Shown here: piece after piece, positions 9,939 to 18,703 of the stretch
How the letters are laid out: each line of letters starts with the position of its first letter
Position numbering within the stretch: the stretch's first letter is position 1
Assembly: GCA_963761755.1 (NCBI GenBank)
Contig: CAVXIC010000039.1
Coordinates: forward strand, 124,001 to 188,000
Length of the DNA: 64,000 nucleotides
Reading direction: 5' to 3'
DNA from: CAJXVA01 sp963761755
Lineage (GTDB): Bacteria > Myxococcota_A > Polyangia > Nannocystales > Nannocystaceae
Made by a program: the position numbers and the translations under genes
Notes under the pieces: generated by a model
The model's input: the letters and a program-made list of their open reading frames with translations, nothing else
Told to the model about the DNA's origin: nothing
Databases searched by the model: none

Positions 9939-10743
9939 AACATCCGCAAAGCAGACTCTACCAACCTCTCAACTGGACGTTCTGCGGTCTCATTCTTCCT
10001 GCCCTACTCTGCACCGCTTGCGACAAGAGAACCGAGAACTCGCGAAAGTCAGCTGGCGCAGGCTTTCCCTCCTCGGTCGCCGAGGAACCCCCGGCAAGCG
10101 CCAAATCGGCCCCCGGGGGAGGCCCTCGCTGGTCAGATCTCTTCACGCGCAGTTCGAAATGCTGGCGCGAAGACCCAAGCCGCAAGTTGCTCCCCGACGG
10201 CTGCCATCCAGAGTATGGCGACGACGTCTCAGGTTCGCTTCGCACCTTCCTGATGCTGCTCACGACCCAAAAGGAGGCAATCAAGGACTGCTTCTCGGAC
10301 CTGCCCGAGTCCGGGCACTCGTCCTCGCTGCCTCCGGACACAGCACGCTGCTGGGACAACCCAGAGAAGAAGTGCGTAGCCGTTCCCGCCGGCGAGGCCA
10401 CGAGACCTTGGGAATATACGCTGCCGACGGACGACCCGATCTGGGGGCGCTTCGAGCTAAAGCCCGACGCGTGGGCCTACTCTGACGTATTCATCAAGCG
10501 CATCTACTACCAGCGCAAGGACGGGACCTGCACCATCGAACTGCAGGCAAAGGCCGACGTCAACCAAGACGGCGTGTACCACACCATGACGCGACCCTAC
10601 ACGTTCCCGGTTGGTGAGGACCCGGTCGCGAACTACAACCCGCTAACCATGACCTTCTCGACCGAGTACCCCGGCGGCGATAAGTTCCCGCCGGAGCCGC
10701 CCATCTTCTCCAATGAGTGGTTCGGCCGCTAAGCCCTCCCCCA
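9618..10743 (+). repeat. Unit 1 of a tandem cassette array (toxin C-terminal module plus lipoprotein)
   Basis: This stretch is repeated at 13026-14151 with a constant offset of 3408 bases across the toxin tail, the GTGA overlap and the whole lipoprotein gene. I count roughly 15-20 substitutions and no length change until a one-base difference in the C-run just after the lipoprotein stop. It is the 5'-most of four related units whose lipoprotein genes end at 10732, 11905, 13021 and 14140. Confidence 0.9.
9935..10732 (+). CDS. Lipoprotein, candidate immunity protein, copy 1
   Basis: 265-aa predicted lipoprotein. It has a signal peptide with lipobox ALLCTAC, then a Ser/Pro/Gly linker, then a conserved ~200-residue domain. 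Hallmarks are DPSRKLLPDGC, EYGDDVSG, DLPESGHSSSLPP, CWDNPEKKC, KRIYYQRKDGTCTIELQAK, the D-x-N-x-D-G loop DVNQDG, and the ending FSNEWFGR. The even number of Cys suggests disulphides outside the cytoplasm. The GTG start overlaps the toxin stop by four bases, so translation is coupled. Position directly after the membrane-hairpin protein suggests protection of the envelope from it. The family is not one I recognise; the DxNxDG loop resembles calcium loops. Confidence 0.65.
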   Translation: MKHPQSRLYQPLNWTFCGLILPALLCTACDKRTENSRKSAGAGFPSSVAEEPPASAKSAPGGGPRWSDLFTRSSKCWREDPSRKLLPDGCHPEYGDDVSGSLRTFLMLLTTQKEAIKDCFSDLPESGHSSSLPPDTARCWDNPEKKCVAVPAGEATRPWEYTLPTDDPIWGRFELKPDAWAYSDVFIKRIYYQRKDGTCTIELQAKADVNQDGVYHTMTRPYTFPVGEDPVANYNPLTMTFSTEYPGGDKFPPEPPIFSNEWFGR

Positions 10744-10891
10744 TGCTCCCTGACCCAAAGCGCCTCCGCACGGCTCGCAGACACGACTACCTGGTCAGCT
10801 GGCGCACACGAACTATCGCGAGGTGCAGACCAAGCGACGCACAAGCGCCGCCAAAGGAGCTACACGACAGCGACGAGTTCCACGCGACGCT
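10733..10891 (+). repeat. Chimeric leader repeat of units 2 and 3
   Basis: Nearly the same sequence stands at 11906-12061. It joins three pieces: a start resembling the N-terminus of the giant metalloprotease (MLPDPKRLRT), a fragment of the toxin gene around 9420-9460 read in another frame, and the beginning of the C-terminal module (KELHDSDEF). The middle piece shows that the free-standing module arose by an internal deletion of a toxin-like gene. Confidence 0.75.
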
Positions 10892-11114
10892 AGAAACCAT
10901 GAATTCGCCCGAGGCGTCCGAGCTCGCAGAGCAGGTACACAAGATGTGGCTGTTCCTAGATCCAGCACCGATGCCGAACTCACAGATGCACTGGAATCTC
11001 GGCGGCCAACCCGACTCGAATCTCACCTACCCCGCGCGTGTCATCGCCCGCAGGTACTGGGATATCAGCGAAGAAACTGCGAGGAAGGTCGTTCGAGCGT
11101 GGGAGATAGAATGA
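10743..11114 (+). CDS. Free-standing toxin C-terminal module, unit 2
   Basis: Predicted 123-aa protein. Residues from KELHDSDEFHATLE to the end match the toxin's C-terminal module but have diverged (for example MWLFLDPAPMPNSQMHWN), and it keeps the LTYPARVIARRYWDIS signature. The first ~40 residues are chimeric: MLPDPKRLRT resembles the start of the large metalloprotease, and the following segment is an out-of-frame toxin fragment. A slightly earlier ATG at 10713 overlaps the lipoprotein stop and is also possible. The stop overlaps the ATG of the next lipoprotein gene (ATGA). It could be an orphan toxin tip kept as a recombination donor, or an expressed small protein. Confidence 0.5.
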   Translation: MLPDPKRLRTARRHDYLVSWRTRTIARCRPSDAQAPPKELHDSDEFHATLETMNSPEASELAEQVHKMWLFLDPAPMPNSQMHWNLGGQPDSNLTYPARVIARRYWDISEETARKVVRAWEIE

Positions 11115-11905
11115 AGACGCCATCCAAGCACGCTGGTTATTCAACAATCGGGTCCTTCTATTGCGCCCTCCTTGTTTTGCCTCTGTCGGCATGTGGGAAG
11201 AGCACACCGAACCCGCCAAAACCGGCCGGCGCCGGCGTCCCAGGCTCAAGCCACGACAGACAGTCACCCGCCCGGGCAACGGAACCAGCAGACACGCCTT
11301 CTTCGTCACGAAGCGCGACATCAGAGTCGAGGTGTAGGCGGGATGACCCAAGACGGAAGACACTCCCGAAGGGCTGTCCTCCCGAGTATGGCGATGACGT
11401 ATCGGGTCACATCCGGATCTTCCTGATGCTGCTCACGACCCAGAAGGAGGCGATCAAAGACTGCTTCTCGGACCTGCCCGAGTCCGGACACTCGTCATCA
11501 CTCCCTCCGGACACCGCACGCTGCTGGGACAACCCAGAGAAGAAGTGCGTAGCCGTTCCCGCCGGCGAGGCCACGAAGCCTTGGGAATACACCCTCCCAA
11601 CCGACGACCCGATCTGGGGCCGCTTCAAGCTCCAACCGGACGCCTGGGCCTACTCGGACACGTTCATCAAGCGCATCTACTACCAGCGCAAGGACGGGAC
11701 ATGCACCATCGAACTGCAGGCAAAGGCCGACGTCAACCAAGACGGCGTGTACCACACCATGACGCGCCCCTACACGTTCCCGGTGGGTGAGGACCCGGTC
11801 GCGAACTACAACCCGCTAACCATGACCTTCTCGACCGAGTACCCCGGCGGCGACAAGTTCCCGCCGGAGCCGCCCATCTTCTCCAATGAGTGGTTCGGCC
11901 GCTAA
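11111..11905 (+). CDS. Lipoprotein, candidate immunity protein, copy 2
   Basis: 264-aa lipoprotein with lipobox LPLSAC and a Pro/Ser-rich linker. The N-terminal third differs from copy 1, but from EYGDDVSG onward it is almost identical to copies 1 and 4, including CWDNPEKKC, DVNQDG and the ending FSNEWFGR. The ATG start is set by the ATGA overlap with the module ORF before it. The sharp boundary between divergent and near-identical parts suggests recombination or gene conversion among copies. Confidence 0.65.
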   Translation: MKTPSKHAGYSTIGSFYCALLVLPLSACGKSTPNPPKPAGAGVPGSSHDRQSPARATEPADTPSSSRSATSESRCRRDDPRRKTLPKGCPPEYGDDVSGHIRIFLMLLTTQKEAIKDCFSDLPESGHSSSLPPDTARCWDNPEKKCVAVPAGEATKPWEYTLPTDDPIWGRFKLQPDAWAYSDTFIKRIYYQRKDGTCTIELQAKADVNQDGVYHTMTRPYTFPVGEDPVANYNPLTMTFSTEYPGGDKFPPEPPIFSNEWFGR

Positions 11906-12061
11906 GCCCTCCATGCTCCCTGACCCAAAGCGCCTCCGCACGGCTCGCAGACACGACTACCTGGTCAGCTGGCGCACACGAACTATCGCGAGGTGCAGAC
12001 CAAGCGACGCACAAGCGCCGCCAAAGGAGCTCCACGACAGCGACGAGTTCCACGCAACGCT
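11906..12061 (+). repeat. Chimeric leader repeat, second copy
   Basis: Second copy of the leader at 10733-10891. It is three bases shorter in the C-run before the ATG and has few other differences. It provides the start of the unit 3 module ORF. Confidence 0.75.
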
Positions 12062-12245
12062 GGATTCAGTAAACCCAACGGAGGCTGAATGCCTGCGACA
12101 ATTCGATCTGGAGATCCTCTGGGATCTTGGAGGCCAGCCGGACACGAACCTTACGTATCCGGCCCGAGTCATCGCTCGAAGATTCTGGGGCATTCGCCCC
12201 GAAACGACGACACAGATCGTCCGCGCTTGGCAGAAGACAGAGTGA
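11913..12245 (+). CDS. Free-standing toxin C-terminal module, unit 3
   Basis: 110-aa protein starting MLPDPKRLRT, with the same chimeric leader as unit 2. Its C-terminal module is the most diverged and is shortened in the middle (SVNPTEAECLRQFDLEILWD), but it retains LTYPARVIARRFWGI. The stop overlaps the GTG of the next lipoprotein gene. An alternative in-frame ATG lies at 11886. The divergence parallels that of its downstream lipoprotein, as expected if module and lipoprotein evolve as pairs. Confidence 0.45.
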   Translation: MLPDPKRLRTARRHDYLVSWRTRTIARCRPSDAQAPPKELHDSDEFHATLDSVNPTEAECLRQFDLEILWDLGGQPDTNLTYPARVIARRFWGIRPETTTQIVRAWQKTE

Positions 12246-13021
12246 ACTCCAGACAACAGAACCCCCCACGCCGAGGCCCAATCGGCTACTGCGGCACGGC
12301 CATCATCCTCATCGCTGTCACAGGGTGTGAAAGGGCAGGAGACGGCGCATCACCTCGCGCAACCCCGCAAGCTCCGTCAGCGCGCGTTGAAGCTGCCCCT
12401 GCTGTGCATGGGGGCAAAGCTCCCAGCCTGCCGCTCGACCGCCCGGAGTGTGAGCGTTCTGATCCGAGACGCAAGATCCTGCCGGACGGCTGCCCTCTCG
12501 AGTACGGAGACGACGTCAGCGGCGCGCTGAGCAACTTCCTGCGCCTCCTGCTGATACAAAAAGACAACCTCGCGAACTGTTTCGCAGACCTTCCCGCAAG
12601 TGGTCACTCATCCTCGCTCCCGCCCGAAACGGCAAGATGCTGGGACAACCCCGAGAAGAAGTGTGTGCACGTTCCATTGGGATCCGCCACCCAGCCCTGG
12701 GAATACAGCCTGCCGACCGATGACCCCGTCTGGAACCAGTTCGAACTCGACCCCAAGAGTTGGGGCTATGCGGACTCCTTCTTCAAGCGCATCTACTATC
12801 GGCGAGATGGGGAAACCTGCACCATCGAACTGCAGGCAAAATCCGACATCAATCGGGACGGGGTCTTCATGACGTTCGCGCGGCCGCTGAGCTTCCCGAT
12901 TGGAGAAGACCCGGTGGCGAACCTCAACCTCATGCAGATCACAAGGTCCACCGAGTACCCCGGGGGCGACAAGTTCCCGCCGGAGCCGCCGATCTTCTCC
13001 AACGATTGGCTCGGCCGCTAG
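12242..13021 (+). CDS. Lipoprotein, candidate immunity protein, copy 3
   Basis: 259-aa lipoprotein and the most diverged of the four copies. Lipobox region LIAVTGC, then an Ala/Pro linker, then the conserved domain with DPRRKILPDGC, EYGDDVSG, SGHSSSLPP, CWDNPEKKC, KRIYYRR, DINRDG and FSNDWLGR. The GTG start overlaps the preceding module stop (GTGA). Substitutions are spread along the whole domain, unlike copy 2. Confidence 0.65.
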   Translation: MNSRQQNPPRRGPIGYCGTAIILIAVTGCERAGDGASPRATPQAPSARVEAAPAVHGGKAPSLPLDRPECERSDPRRKILPDGCPLEYGDDVSGALSNFLRLLLIQKDNLANCFADLPASGHSSSLPPETARCWDNPEKKCVHVPLGSATQPWEYSLPTDDPVWNQFELDPKSWGYADSFFKRIYYRRDGETCTIELQAKSDINRDGVFMTFARPLSFPIGEDPVANLNLMQITRSTEYPGGDKFPPEPPIFSNDWLGR

Positions 13022-13037
13022 GCCCTTCTGGACGGAC

Positions 13038-13346
13038 ATGCAGACCAAGCCGGGCCCGCATGCCTACCTCGAGGGGCTGCTGAAGGAGCTCTACGACAGC
13101 GACGAGTTCCACGCGACGCTGGAAGCGTTGAACTCGACGGAGTCGAAAGTCGTGGCCAAGCAGGTCCGGTCCCTTTGGCGAACGCTGGACCCCGCTCCAA
13201 CCGCAGACGAGCAACTCGTCTGGAACTTGGGCGCCCACGCTGATTCCAACCTCACCTATCCCGCCCGAGTGATTGCCCGCAGATACTGGGATATCAGCGA
13301 CGCAACCGCGAAGAAGGTCGTCCGCGCATCGGAGAAGATCACGTGA
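13038..13346 (+). CDS. Free-standing toxin C-terminal module, unit 4
   Basis: About 102 aa from the ATG at 13038 (MQTKPGPHAYLEG). It is nearly identical to the last residues of the full-length toxin, with Pro to Thr in the NSPESK segment the only change I see. The open frame continues upstream into the preceding lipoprotein gene in a different frame, so the true start is uncertain. No clear ribosome binding site is visible, and translation may depend on termination of the lipoprotein 17 bases upstream. The stop overlaps the GTG of lipoprotein copy 4. Confidence 0.5.
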   Translation: MQTKPGPHAYLEGLLKELYDSDEFHATLEALNSTESKVVAKQVRSLWRTLDPAPTADEQLVWNLGAHADSNLTYPARVIARRYWDISDATAKKVVRASEKIT

Positions 13347-14140
13347 AACATCCGCAAAGCAGACTCTACCGACCTCTCAACTGGACCTTCTGCCGTCTCA
13401 TTCTTCCTGCCCTACTCTGCACCGCTTGCGACAAGGGAACCGAGAACTCGCGAAAGTCAGCTGGCGCAGGCTTTCCCTCCTCGGTCGCCGAGGAACCCCC
13501 GGCAAGCGCCAAATCGGCCCCCGGGGGAGGCTCTCGCTGGTCAGATCTCTTCACGCGCAGTTCGAAATGCTGGCGCGAAGACCCAAGCCGCAAGTTGCTT
13601 CCCGACGGCTGCCATCCGGAGTATGGCGAGGACGTCTCAGGTTCGCTTCTCACCTTCCTGATGCTGCTCACGACCCAAAAGGAGGCAATCAAGGACTGCT
13701 TCTCGGACCTGCCCGAGTCCGGGCACTCGTCCTCGCTGCCTCCGGACACAGCACGCTGCTGGGACAACCCAGAGAAGAAGTGCGTCGCCGTTCCCGCCGG
13801 CGAGGCCACGAAACCTTGGGAATATACGCTGCCGACGGACGACCCGATCTGGGGGCGCTTCGAGCTAAAGCCCGACGCGTGGGCCTACTCTGACGTATTC
13901 ATCAAGCGCATCTACTACCAGCGCAAGGACGGGACATGCACCATCGAACTGCAGGCAAAGGCCGACGTCAACCAAGACGGCGTGTACCACACCATGACGC
14001 GCCCCTACACGTTCCCGGTTGGTGAGGACCCGGTCGCGAACTACAACCCGCTAACCATGACCTTCTCGACCGAGTACCCCGGCGGCGATAAGTTCCCGCC
14101 GGAGCCGCCCATCTTCTCCAATGAGTGGTTCGGCCGCTAA
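13343..14140 (+). CDS. Lipoprotein, candidate immunity protein, copy 4
   Basis: 265-aa lipoprotein with lipobox ALLCTAC. It is almost identical to copy 1, with changes such as R to G near the lipobox and D to E in EYGEDVSG. It ends FSNEWFGR. The GTG start overlaps the module ORF. It closes the array; the following sequence resembles the leader only for a few bases. Confidence 0.65.
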   Translation: MKHPQSRLYRPLNWTFCRLILPALLCTACDKGTENSRKSAGAGFPSSVAEEPPASAKSAPGGGSRWSDLFTRSSKCWREDPSRKLLPDGCHPEYGEDVSGSLLTFLMLLTTQKEAIKDCFSDLPESGHSSSLPPDTARCWDNPEKKCVAVPAGEATKPWEYTLPTDDPIWGRFELKPDAWAYSDVFIKRIYYQRKDGTCTIELQAKADVNQDGVYHTMTRPYTFPVGEDPVANYNPLTMTFSTEYPGGDKFPPEPPIFSNEWFGR

Positions 14141-14270
14141 GCCCTCCCCCCATGCTCGGTGACGTGCACGGCAGCGAGTCCCCAGGTCCACCGGAGGACT
14201 ACGCCGCGTGGCGAGGGAAGCAGGTTCCCCTGTAGACGGATCGACGGCTATCATCCCCGCGCCCCACCCC

Positions 14271-17200
14271 ATGTCCGAGCTCGACGACCGCATCAAAACC
14301 GTCCTGGCTGCCGTGATCGTCGGCGCGACGGTCACCACCCTGGTCAAGGGGGTCCGCCAAGTCTTCGGACCCAAGGCACTGCCGACCAAGCCCAACCCCA
14401 CCGCGCGGGTGCGGGAGGCGTGCGAGCGCATGGTCGAGCGTGGCGAGATCCTGCTGCAAGAGCGTGGCAACGCGTACTACGCCATCGAGCCGGCTGCGGG
14501 GCTGGAGCAGCTTCGGACCCTCGAACCTTCGGCGCTGCACGCGATGGCGCGTTCGCTCGAAGACGCTCGCGGGAAGACGCTCGGCGGTACGCCGCCATGG
14601 TGGCTCGAGGCCCGCATCGCGGTCGCGCTCGAGAAGCCAGCGCTCATCCGCGGCGCTCACGCGCGCGGGTCCCGGTTGGAGTACTACCTCGATGAAGAGG
14701 CGCTGGCGTGGATCAACATCGCGGGGGACCCTCCACCGCCTGGGCTCCTGAGCCACTTCTCGGACGCTCTGATCACGCAGTACTGCGCGCTGAGCTTCGG
14801 GCACGCCCGGCGCGCGTGGAAACCCGTGGTGCCCGAGGTGCTGCAGCGGCTCGAAGGCGGACCGGCGAAGACCCGGCGCGAGCTCGCGGGGTATCTCGCG
14901 CTTCGCGGCGATTTCGGCGAGGCGCGCGCGATCGCGGGCTCGAGCAAGGAGACGCAGGCGGGCATCGAGCTGACGGAGGCGTTCTTCCGCGGCGCGCTGG
15001 ACGAGGCGGCGCGGCTCGGGCTGGAGGCCTGCGCGGCGCTCAAGCGGAAGAACAAGCTGCTCACGGGCGAGGCCGGGCTGCTGCACGCGCTGGCGTGCAT
15101 CGCGGTGTCGAACACGGACCCGCGCTGCATGCCGCACGCGCAGGCGGCCGTGCTCGCGGGGGCATCGCCAAGCCGCTTCTACGGGGGGTGCTACGCGGAC
15201 TTGGTGCCGATCGTGGAGCGGGACCCACGCCTTCGCGGCGCCTACGGGACGCGCCCGGAACCACGCGGAGGCATGGAGGTCTACGTCCGGGCGCTGTCCA
15301 GCCTGTGGACGCACGATGCCAGCGGCGATCTCACGCTGCAGCTTCCGCCAAGCTGGCCTCGGTGGCGGGCACGGGCCGCGGAGTCTCCGACGCTCGGCAC
15401 CCTGATGCAGGAGCTCGAGCAGGCCTACGAGAACCCCGAGACACCCACCGGACTCGCGGGCGCGTTCGTGCCGCGGGCGGCGTGGGAGGTGGCTCTGGAC
15501 GCGCTGGAGGTCTCGATTCGATCGCTGGCGAATCCCGACGACACGAAGTCGACGAAGGAGGCGATCGTCTGGGTCATCGCGGGGCGTGGCGACAGCCTGC
15601 GCATCGAATGCAGGCTGCGCGGGCCGCGATCCCGCAAGGGCCGCGCGGTCTCGCTTCTCACCCTCATGAAGAAGGCGGACGGCAACGACGTCGTGGTGAC
15701 GCCCCGGGACCAGGCGATCCTCGACGCGTGCGTGGTGGAGCGGGAAGAGTGGTCGGGGCGGCGGGTCGCGCTGTTCACGACGCGCGCGGTCTGTGCCCTC
15801 GCCGAGCATCCCCGGGTCGAAGATGAGCACGGGAAGAGCCTGCTGGTGCGCCGCGAGCCGCCGCGGCTGGTCCTGGACACCACCGCCTCGGGCGCGACGC
15901 TGTCGGTGTCTCCGCCGCAGCTGTTCTCGAACGCGGTCGCGCTGATTCGCAGTGATGACGCGGTCGGGATCTGCGAGCGGCCGGCGTCATGGAAGCCGCT
16001 GCTGGACGAGATGCGCTCGGGCACGATCCAGGTCCCCAAGGGGGGCGTTGCGCGGCTCGAGCGGCTGGCGGCGACGCTGGCCGAGCAGGAGGCTTTCACG
16101 GTGGAGGGCCTGTCCTTTGGGGACCGGACGCAGGACGCCGACCCGCGGATTCTGGCTCGGCTGACGTGGGACGGCCAGACGCTCCGGGTGGAGCTCCGGA
16201 GCGCGCCGTTTGGCGCCGAGGGTCCGCACTATCCGGTCGGCGAGGGTGCTCGAGACGCGGTCCGGCAGGGTCCCGAGGGCCTCGTCGGGGCGAGCCGCCG
16301 GCTCGAGGACGAGGTGCGGCGCGTCCGCGAGCTGCAGGCCGTGCTGCCGGGCGACTGGTCGGACCAGACGGATCGGGAAATCGTCGACCTCGAGGAGTCG
16401 CTGGCGGTGGTGGAGGCGCTCGAAGGGCTGGGCGATGCCATCATGCGGGCGTGGCCGGCCAAGCAGCTGCGCGTCCGCTCCGGCGCGGGCGGCACGGATA
16501 CCCTGCAGGTGAAGGTCCGCAAGGCGGAGCAGTGGTTCGCCGCCGACCTCAGCCTGCGGGTCGACGACGCCCTGGTCTTGGGCTACGCGCAGCTGATTCG
16601 CGGTCGCGAAGGCGGCGGGCGCTTCATCGCGCTGGGCAAGGACGAGTACCTGGCGCTCACCCAAGAGATGGCGCGGCGCCTCGACGCGATGCGGGCCTTC
16701 GGGTCCAATCGCGACAACGCCGTGCTCATGCATCCGGCCACGGCGGAGTCGCTGGGGCTGACCGAAGACGCGCCCGGCGTCGAGCTGGACAAGGCCTCCA
16801 CGGCACGGCTGAGCGCGATCCGCAAAGCCCGGGCGCTGCAGCCCCGGCTTCCGCGAACGTTCACGGGCACGCTGCGGGACTACCAGCGCGAGGGGTTCAT
16901 GTGGCTGGCGCGGCTGTGTGCGGCTGGGTTGGGCGGATGCCTGGCCGACGACATGGGGCTGGGCAAGACGATCCAGACGCTCGCGCTGCTGTGCCTGCGC
17001 AAGAAGGACGGCCCCGCGCTGGTCGTGTGCCCGACCTCGGTCGTCGCCAACTGGCAGGAGGAGTGCACCCGCTTCGCGCCCAAGCTGCGGGTGTCGACGC
17101 TGGGCGCCACCGGACGCGCTGAGATCATCGAGAGCCTGCGCGGCGGTGACGTGCTCATCATCAGCTACGGCCTGCTGGTGCGGGAGCAGGAGGCGCTGGG

Positions 17201-18236
17201 CCAGGTGGAGTTCGGCACCGCCGTGTTCGACGAAGCGCACGCGCTCAAGACATCCACCTCCCAGCGCGCGAAGGCGGCGTTCTGCGTCGACGCCAAGGCT
17301 CGCGTCACGCTCACCGGCACGCCGGTCGAAAACCACCTGGGCGAGCTGTGGTCGGTCATGAACGCGACGGTACCGGGGCTGCTCGGACCCAAGCACCAGT
17401 TCGACGACCGTCTCGGACGTCCGGTGCTTCGGCATGACGCCGGAGCGCTCGACAGGCTCCGCGGCATCCTCGATCCGTTCATGCTTCGGCGTCGGCGGGC
17501 GGAGGTCCTCACCGAGCTGCCCCCGCTCACCGAGGTCACCATCCGCGTGCCCCCCACCGACGCGCAAGCGGCCTACTACGAGGTCCTGCGGCAGCGGGCC
17601 ATGGAGACCCTCGAGGAGGCACGCAAGGATCCCACGAAGGCCCGGATCCGGGTGCTGGCCGAGATCACCCGGCTCCGACAGGCCGCGATCGATCCGCGCC
17701 TGCTGGACGAAGATCTCGCCCCGGCGGGTTCCAAGCTCGACGAAGCGTGCGAGCGCATTGCGGCTCTGCACGGCGACGGTCACCGCTGCCTGGTGTTCAC
17801 GCAGTTCCTCGGCTGCATCCGCCGACTCGACGAGCGACTCTCCGACCTCGGCCTCGAGGTGCTCACCCTCGACGGCTCCACCCCCGCCGCCCTCCGCAAG
17901 GCCCGGATCGACGCCTTCCAGCGCGGCGAGGCCGACGCCTTCGTCATGAGCCTCAAGGCCGGCGGCGTCGGCATCAACCTCACCGCGGCCCAATACGTGA
18001 TCCACATGGACCCGTGGTGGAACCCCGCCGTCGAAGAGCAAGCTACCGCCCGCAGCCACCGCATGGGCCAACGCGATCCCGTGACCGTGTATCGACTGAT
18101 CACCGAGGGCAGCATCGAAGAGCAGATCCTCGAGCTGCACGAGCGCAAGCGAGGCCTCGCCGAAGACCTGATCGGCGGCATGGAGAGCGCGACCGCCCTC
18201 GACCTCGACGCACTCCGAGGCCTCCTCGGAGCTTAG
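14271..18236 (+). CDS. SNF2-family DEAD/DEAH helicase
   Basis: 1321-aa protein with a long N-terminal region of unknown function and a C-terminal SNF2/RapA-type ATPase. Motifs: LADDMGLGKTIQT near residue 891, VVCPTSVVANW, DEAH at about 987-990, LTGTPVENHLGELWS, FMLRRRR, LVFTQFL, SLKAGGVGINLTAA and RSHRMGQRDPV near 1260. Such proteins translocate on double-stranded DNA and remodel protein-DNA complexes. Bacterial ones act in transcription recycling or in defence systems. I prefer the ATG at 14271 (MSELDDRIKTVL) over the GTG at 14208, whose extra residues look non-coding. No operon partner is obvious. Confidence 0.85.
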   Translation: MSELDDRIKTVLAAVIVGATVTTLVKGVRQVFGPKALPTKPNPTARVREACERMVERGEILLQERGNAYYAIEPAAGLEQLRTLEPSALHAMARSLEDARGKTLGGTPPWWLEARIAVALEKPALIRGAHARGSRLEYYLDEEALAWINIAGDPPPPGLLSHFSDALITQYCALSFGHARRAWKPVVPEVLQRLEGGPAKTRRELAGYLALRGDFGEARAIAGSSKETQAGIELTEAFFRGALDEAARLGLEACAALKRKNKLLTGEAGLLHALACIAVSNTDPRCMPHAQAAVLAGASPSRFYGGCYADLVPIVERDPRLRGAYGTRPEPRGGMEVYVRALSSLWTHDASGDLTLQLPPSWPRWRARAAESPTLGTLMQELEQAYENPETPTGLAGAFVPRAAWEVALDALEVSIRSLANPDDTKSTKEAIVWVIAGRGDSLRIECRLRGPRSRKGRAVSLLTLMKKADGNDVVVTPRDQAILDACVVEREEWSGRRVALFTTRAVCALAEHPRVEDEHGKSLLVRREPPRLVLDTTASGATLSVSPPQLFSNAVALIRSDDAVGICERPASWKPLLDEMRSGTIQVPKGGVARLERLAATLAEQEAFTVEGLSFGDRTQDADPRILARLTWDGQTLRVELRSAPFGAEGPHYPVGEGARDAVRQGPEGLVGASRRLEDEVRRVRELQAVLPGDWSDQTDREIVDLEESLAVVEALEGLGDAIMRAWPAKQLRVRSGAGGTDTLQVKVRKAEQWFAADLSLRVDDALVLGYAQLIRGREGGGRFIALGKDEYLALTQEMARRLDAMRAFGSNRDNAVLMHPATAESLGLTEDAPGVELDKASTARLSAIRKARALQPRLPRTFTGTLRDYQREGFMWLARLCAAGLGGCLADDMGLGKTIQTLALLCLRKKDGPALVVCPTSVVANWQEECTRFAPKLRVSTLGATGRAEIIESLRGGDVLIISYGLLVREQEALGQVEFGTAVFDEAHALKTSTSQRAKAAFCVDAKARVTLTGTPVENHLGELWSVMNATVPGLLGPKHQFDDRLGRPVLRHDAGALDRLRGILDPFMLRRRRAEVLTELPPLTEVTIRVPPTDAQAAYYEVLRQRAMETLEEARKDPTKARIRVLAEITRLRQAAIDPRLLDEDLAPAGSKLDEACERIAALHGDGHRCLVFTQFLGCIRRLDERLSDLGLEVLTLDGSTPAALRKARIDAFQRGEADAFVMSLKAGGVGINLTAAQYVIHMDPWWNPAVEEQATARSHRMGQRDPVTVYRLITEGSIEEQILELHERKRGLAEDLIGGMESATALDLDALRGLLGA

Positions 18237-18703
18237 CAGCGAAGAGCACAGGGGGCGCAGGACGATGTCGGGGCGGAGCAAGACGGAGCAGGAGCGATTC
18301 GCTCCGGTGCGGGAGTGGCTGAGGTTGTGGAGGAGCTCGATCCCGCCGTCCTAGGACCTCGCGGAGTCCGCGACCGAGGTGCGCGGCGAGGTCCGTGGTG
18401 GTGGCGGTCTCGGATAGAATGGGCGGTCGGCGCAGGGCGATGGTGACCTGGCGCTGGACTTCGAAGAAGCACCACATCTCGTAGAGTTCGGCGATGTCCT
18501 TGATCTCGAGCAGGAGCTGGGTTGCCTCGTCGTCCATCGGGAGGAGGCGGGCGTTCTTGCGCAGGCGGATGGAGCTGCGGAGACCTCTCGGTAGCCCCGG
18601 CCACGCTGGGGACGTCGAGCATGTGGCCGGGCGCTCCGGTTCGCATGGGCGCGCCGCCGGGCGCCGCTCTCATTTCGCCGGTGAAAAGCGCCCGGCTCCG
18701 GCT
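18237..18703. other. Gap between helicase and small genes, with remnants
   Basis: About 470 bases without an intact gene. The minus strand carries the fragment described separately at 18380-18600. The rest shows no motif that I recognise. Confidence 0.5.
18380..18600 (-). pseudogene. Possible DUF2357/DUF524-like nuclease fragment
   Basis: A short minus-strand open segment reads RKNARLLPMDDEA, then IKDIAELYEMWCFFEV. This resembles the hinge segment of the McrBC-associated DUF2357/DUF524 nuclease family (KDIxxLYExWC). Nothing upstream or downstream supports an intact protein and the frame runs into the helicase gene's opposite strand, so I call it a remnant. The match is from memory of the family pattern and could be chance. 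Confidence 0.3.

Larger units (their letters stand above)
13026..14151 (+). repeat. Unit 4 of the cassette array, near-identical to unit 1
   Basis: Direct repeat of 9618-10743. It begins abruptly five bases after the stop of lipoprotein copy 3 and ends in the C-run after lipoprotein copy 4, beyond which the sequence departs from the DPKxLRT leader. It carries the toxin tail without the rest of the toxin. Confidence 0.9.

Noticed and set aside
9618..14151. CRISPR-like or insertion-sequence array
   Set aside because: Repeat units are ~1.1 kb protein-coding cassettes, with no short spaced repeats, transposase or terminal inverted repeats.
15987..18281. 764-residue minus-strand open frame
   Set aside because: Antisense to the SNF2 helicase domain, which is unmistakable.
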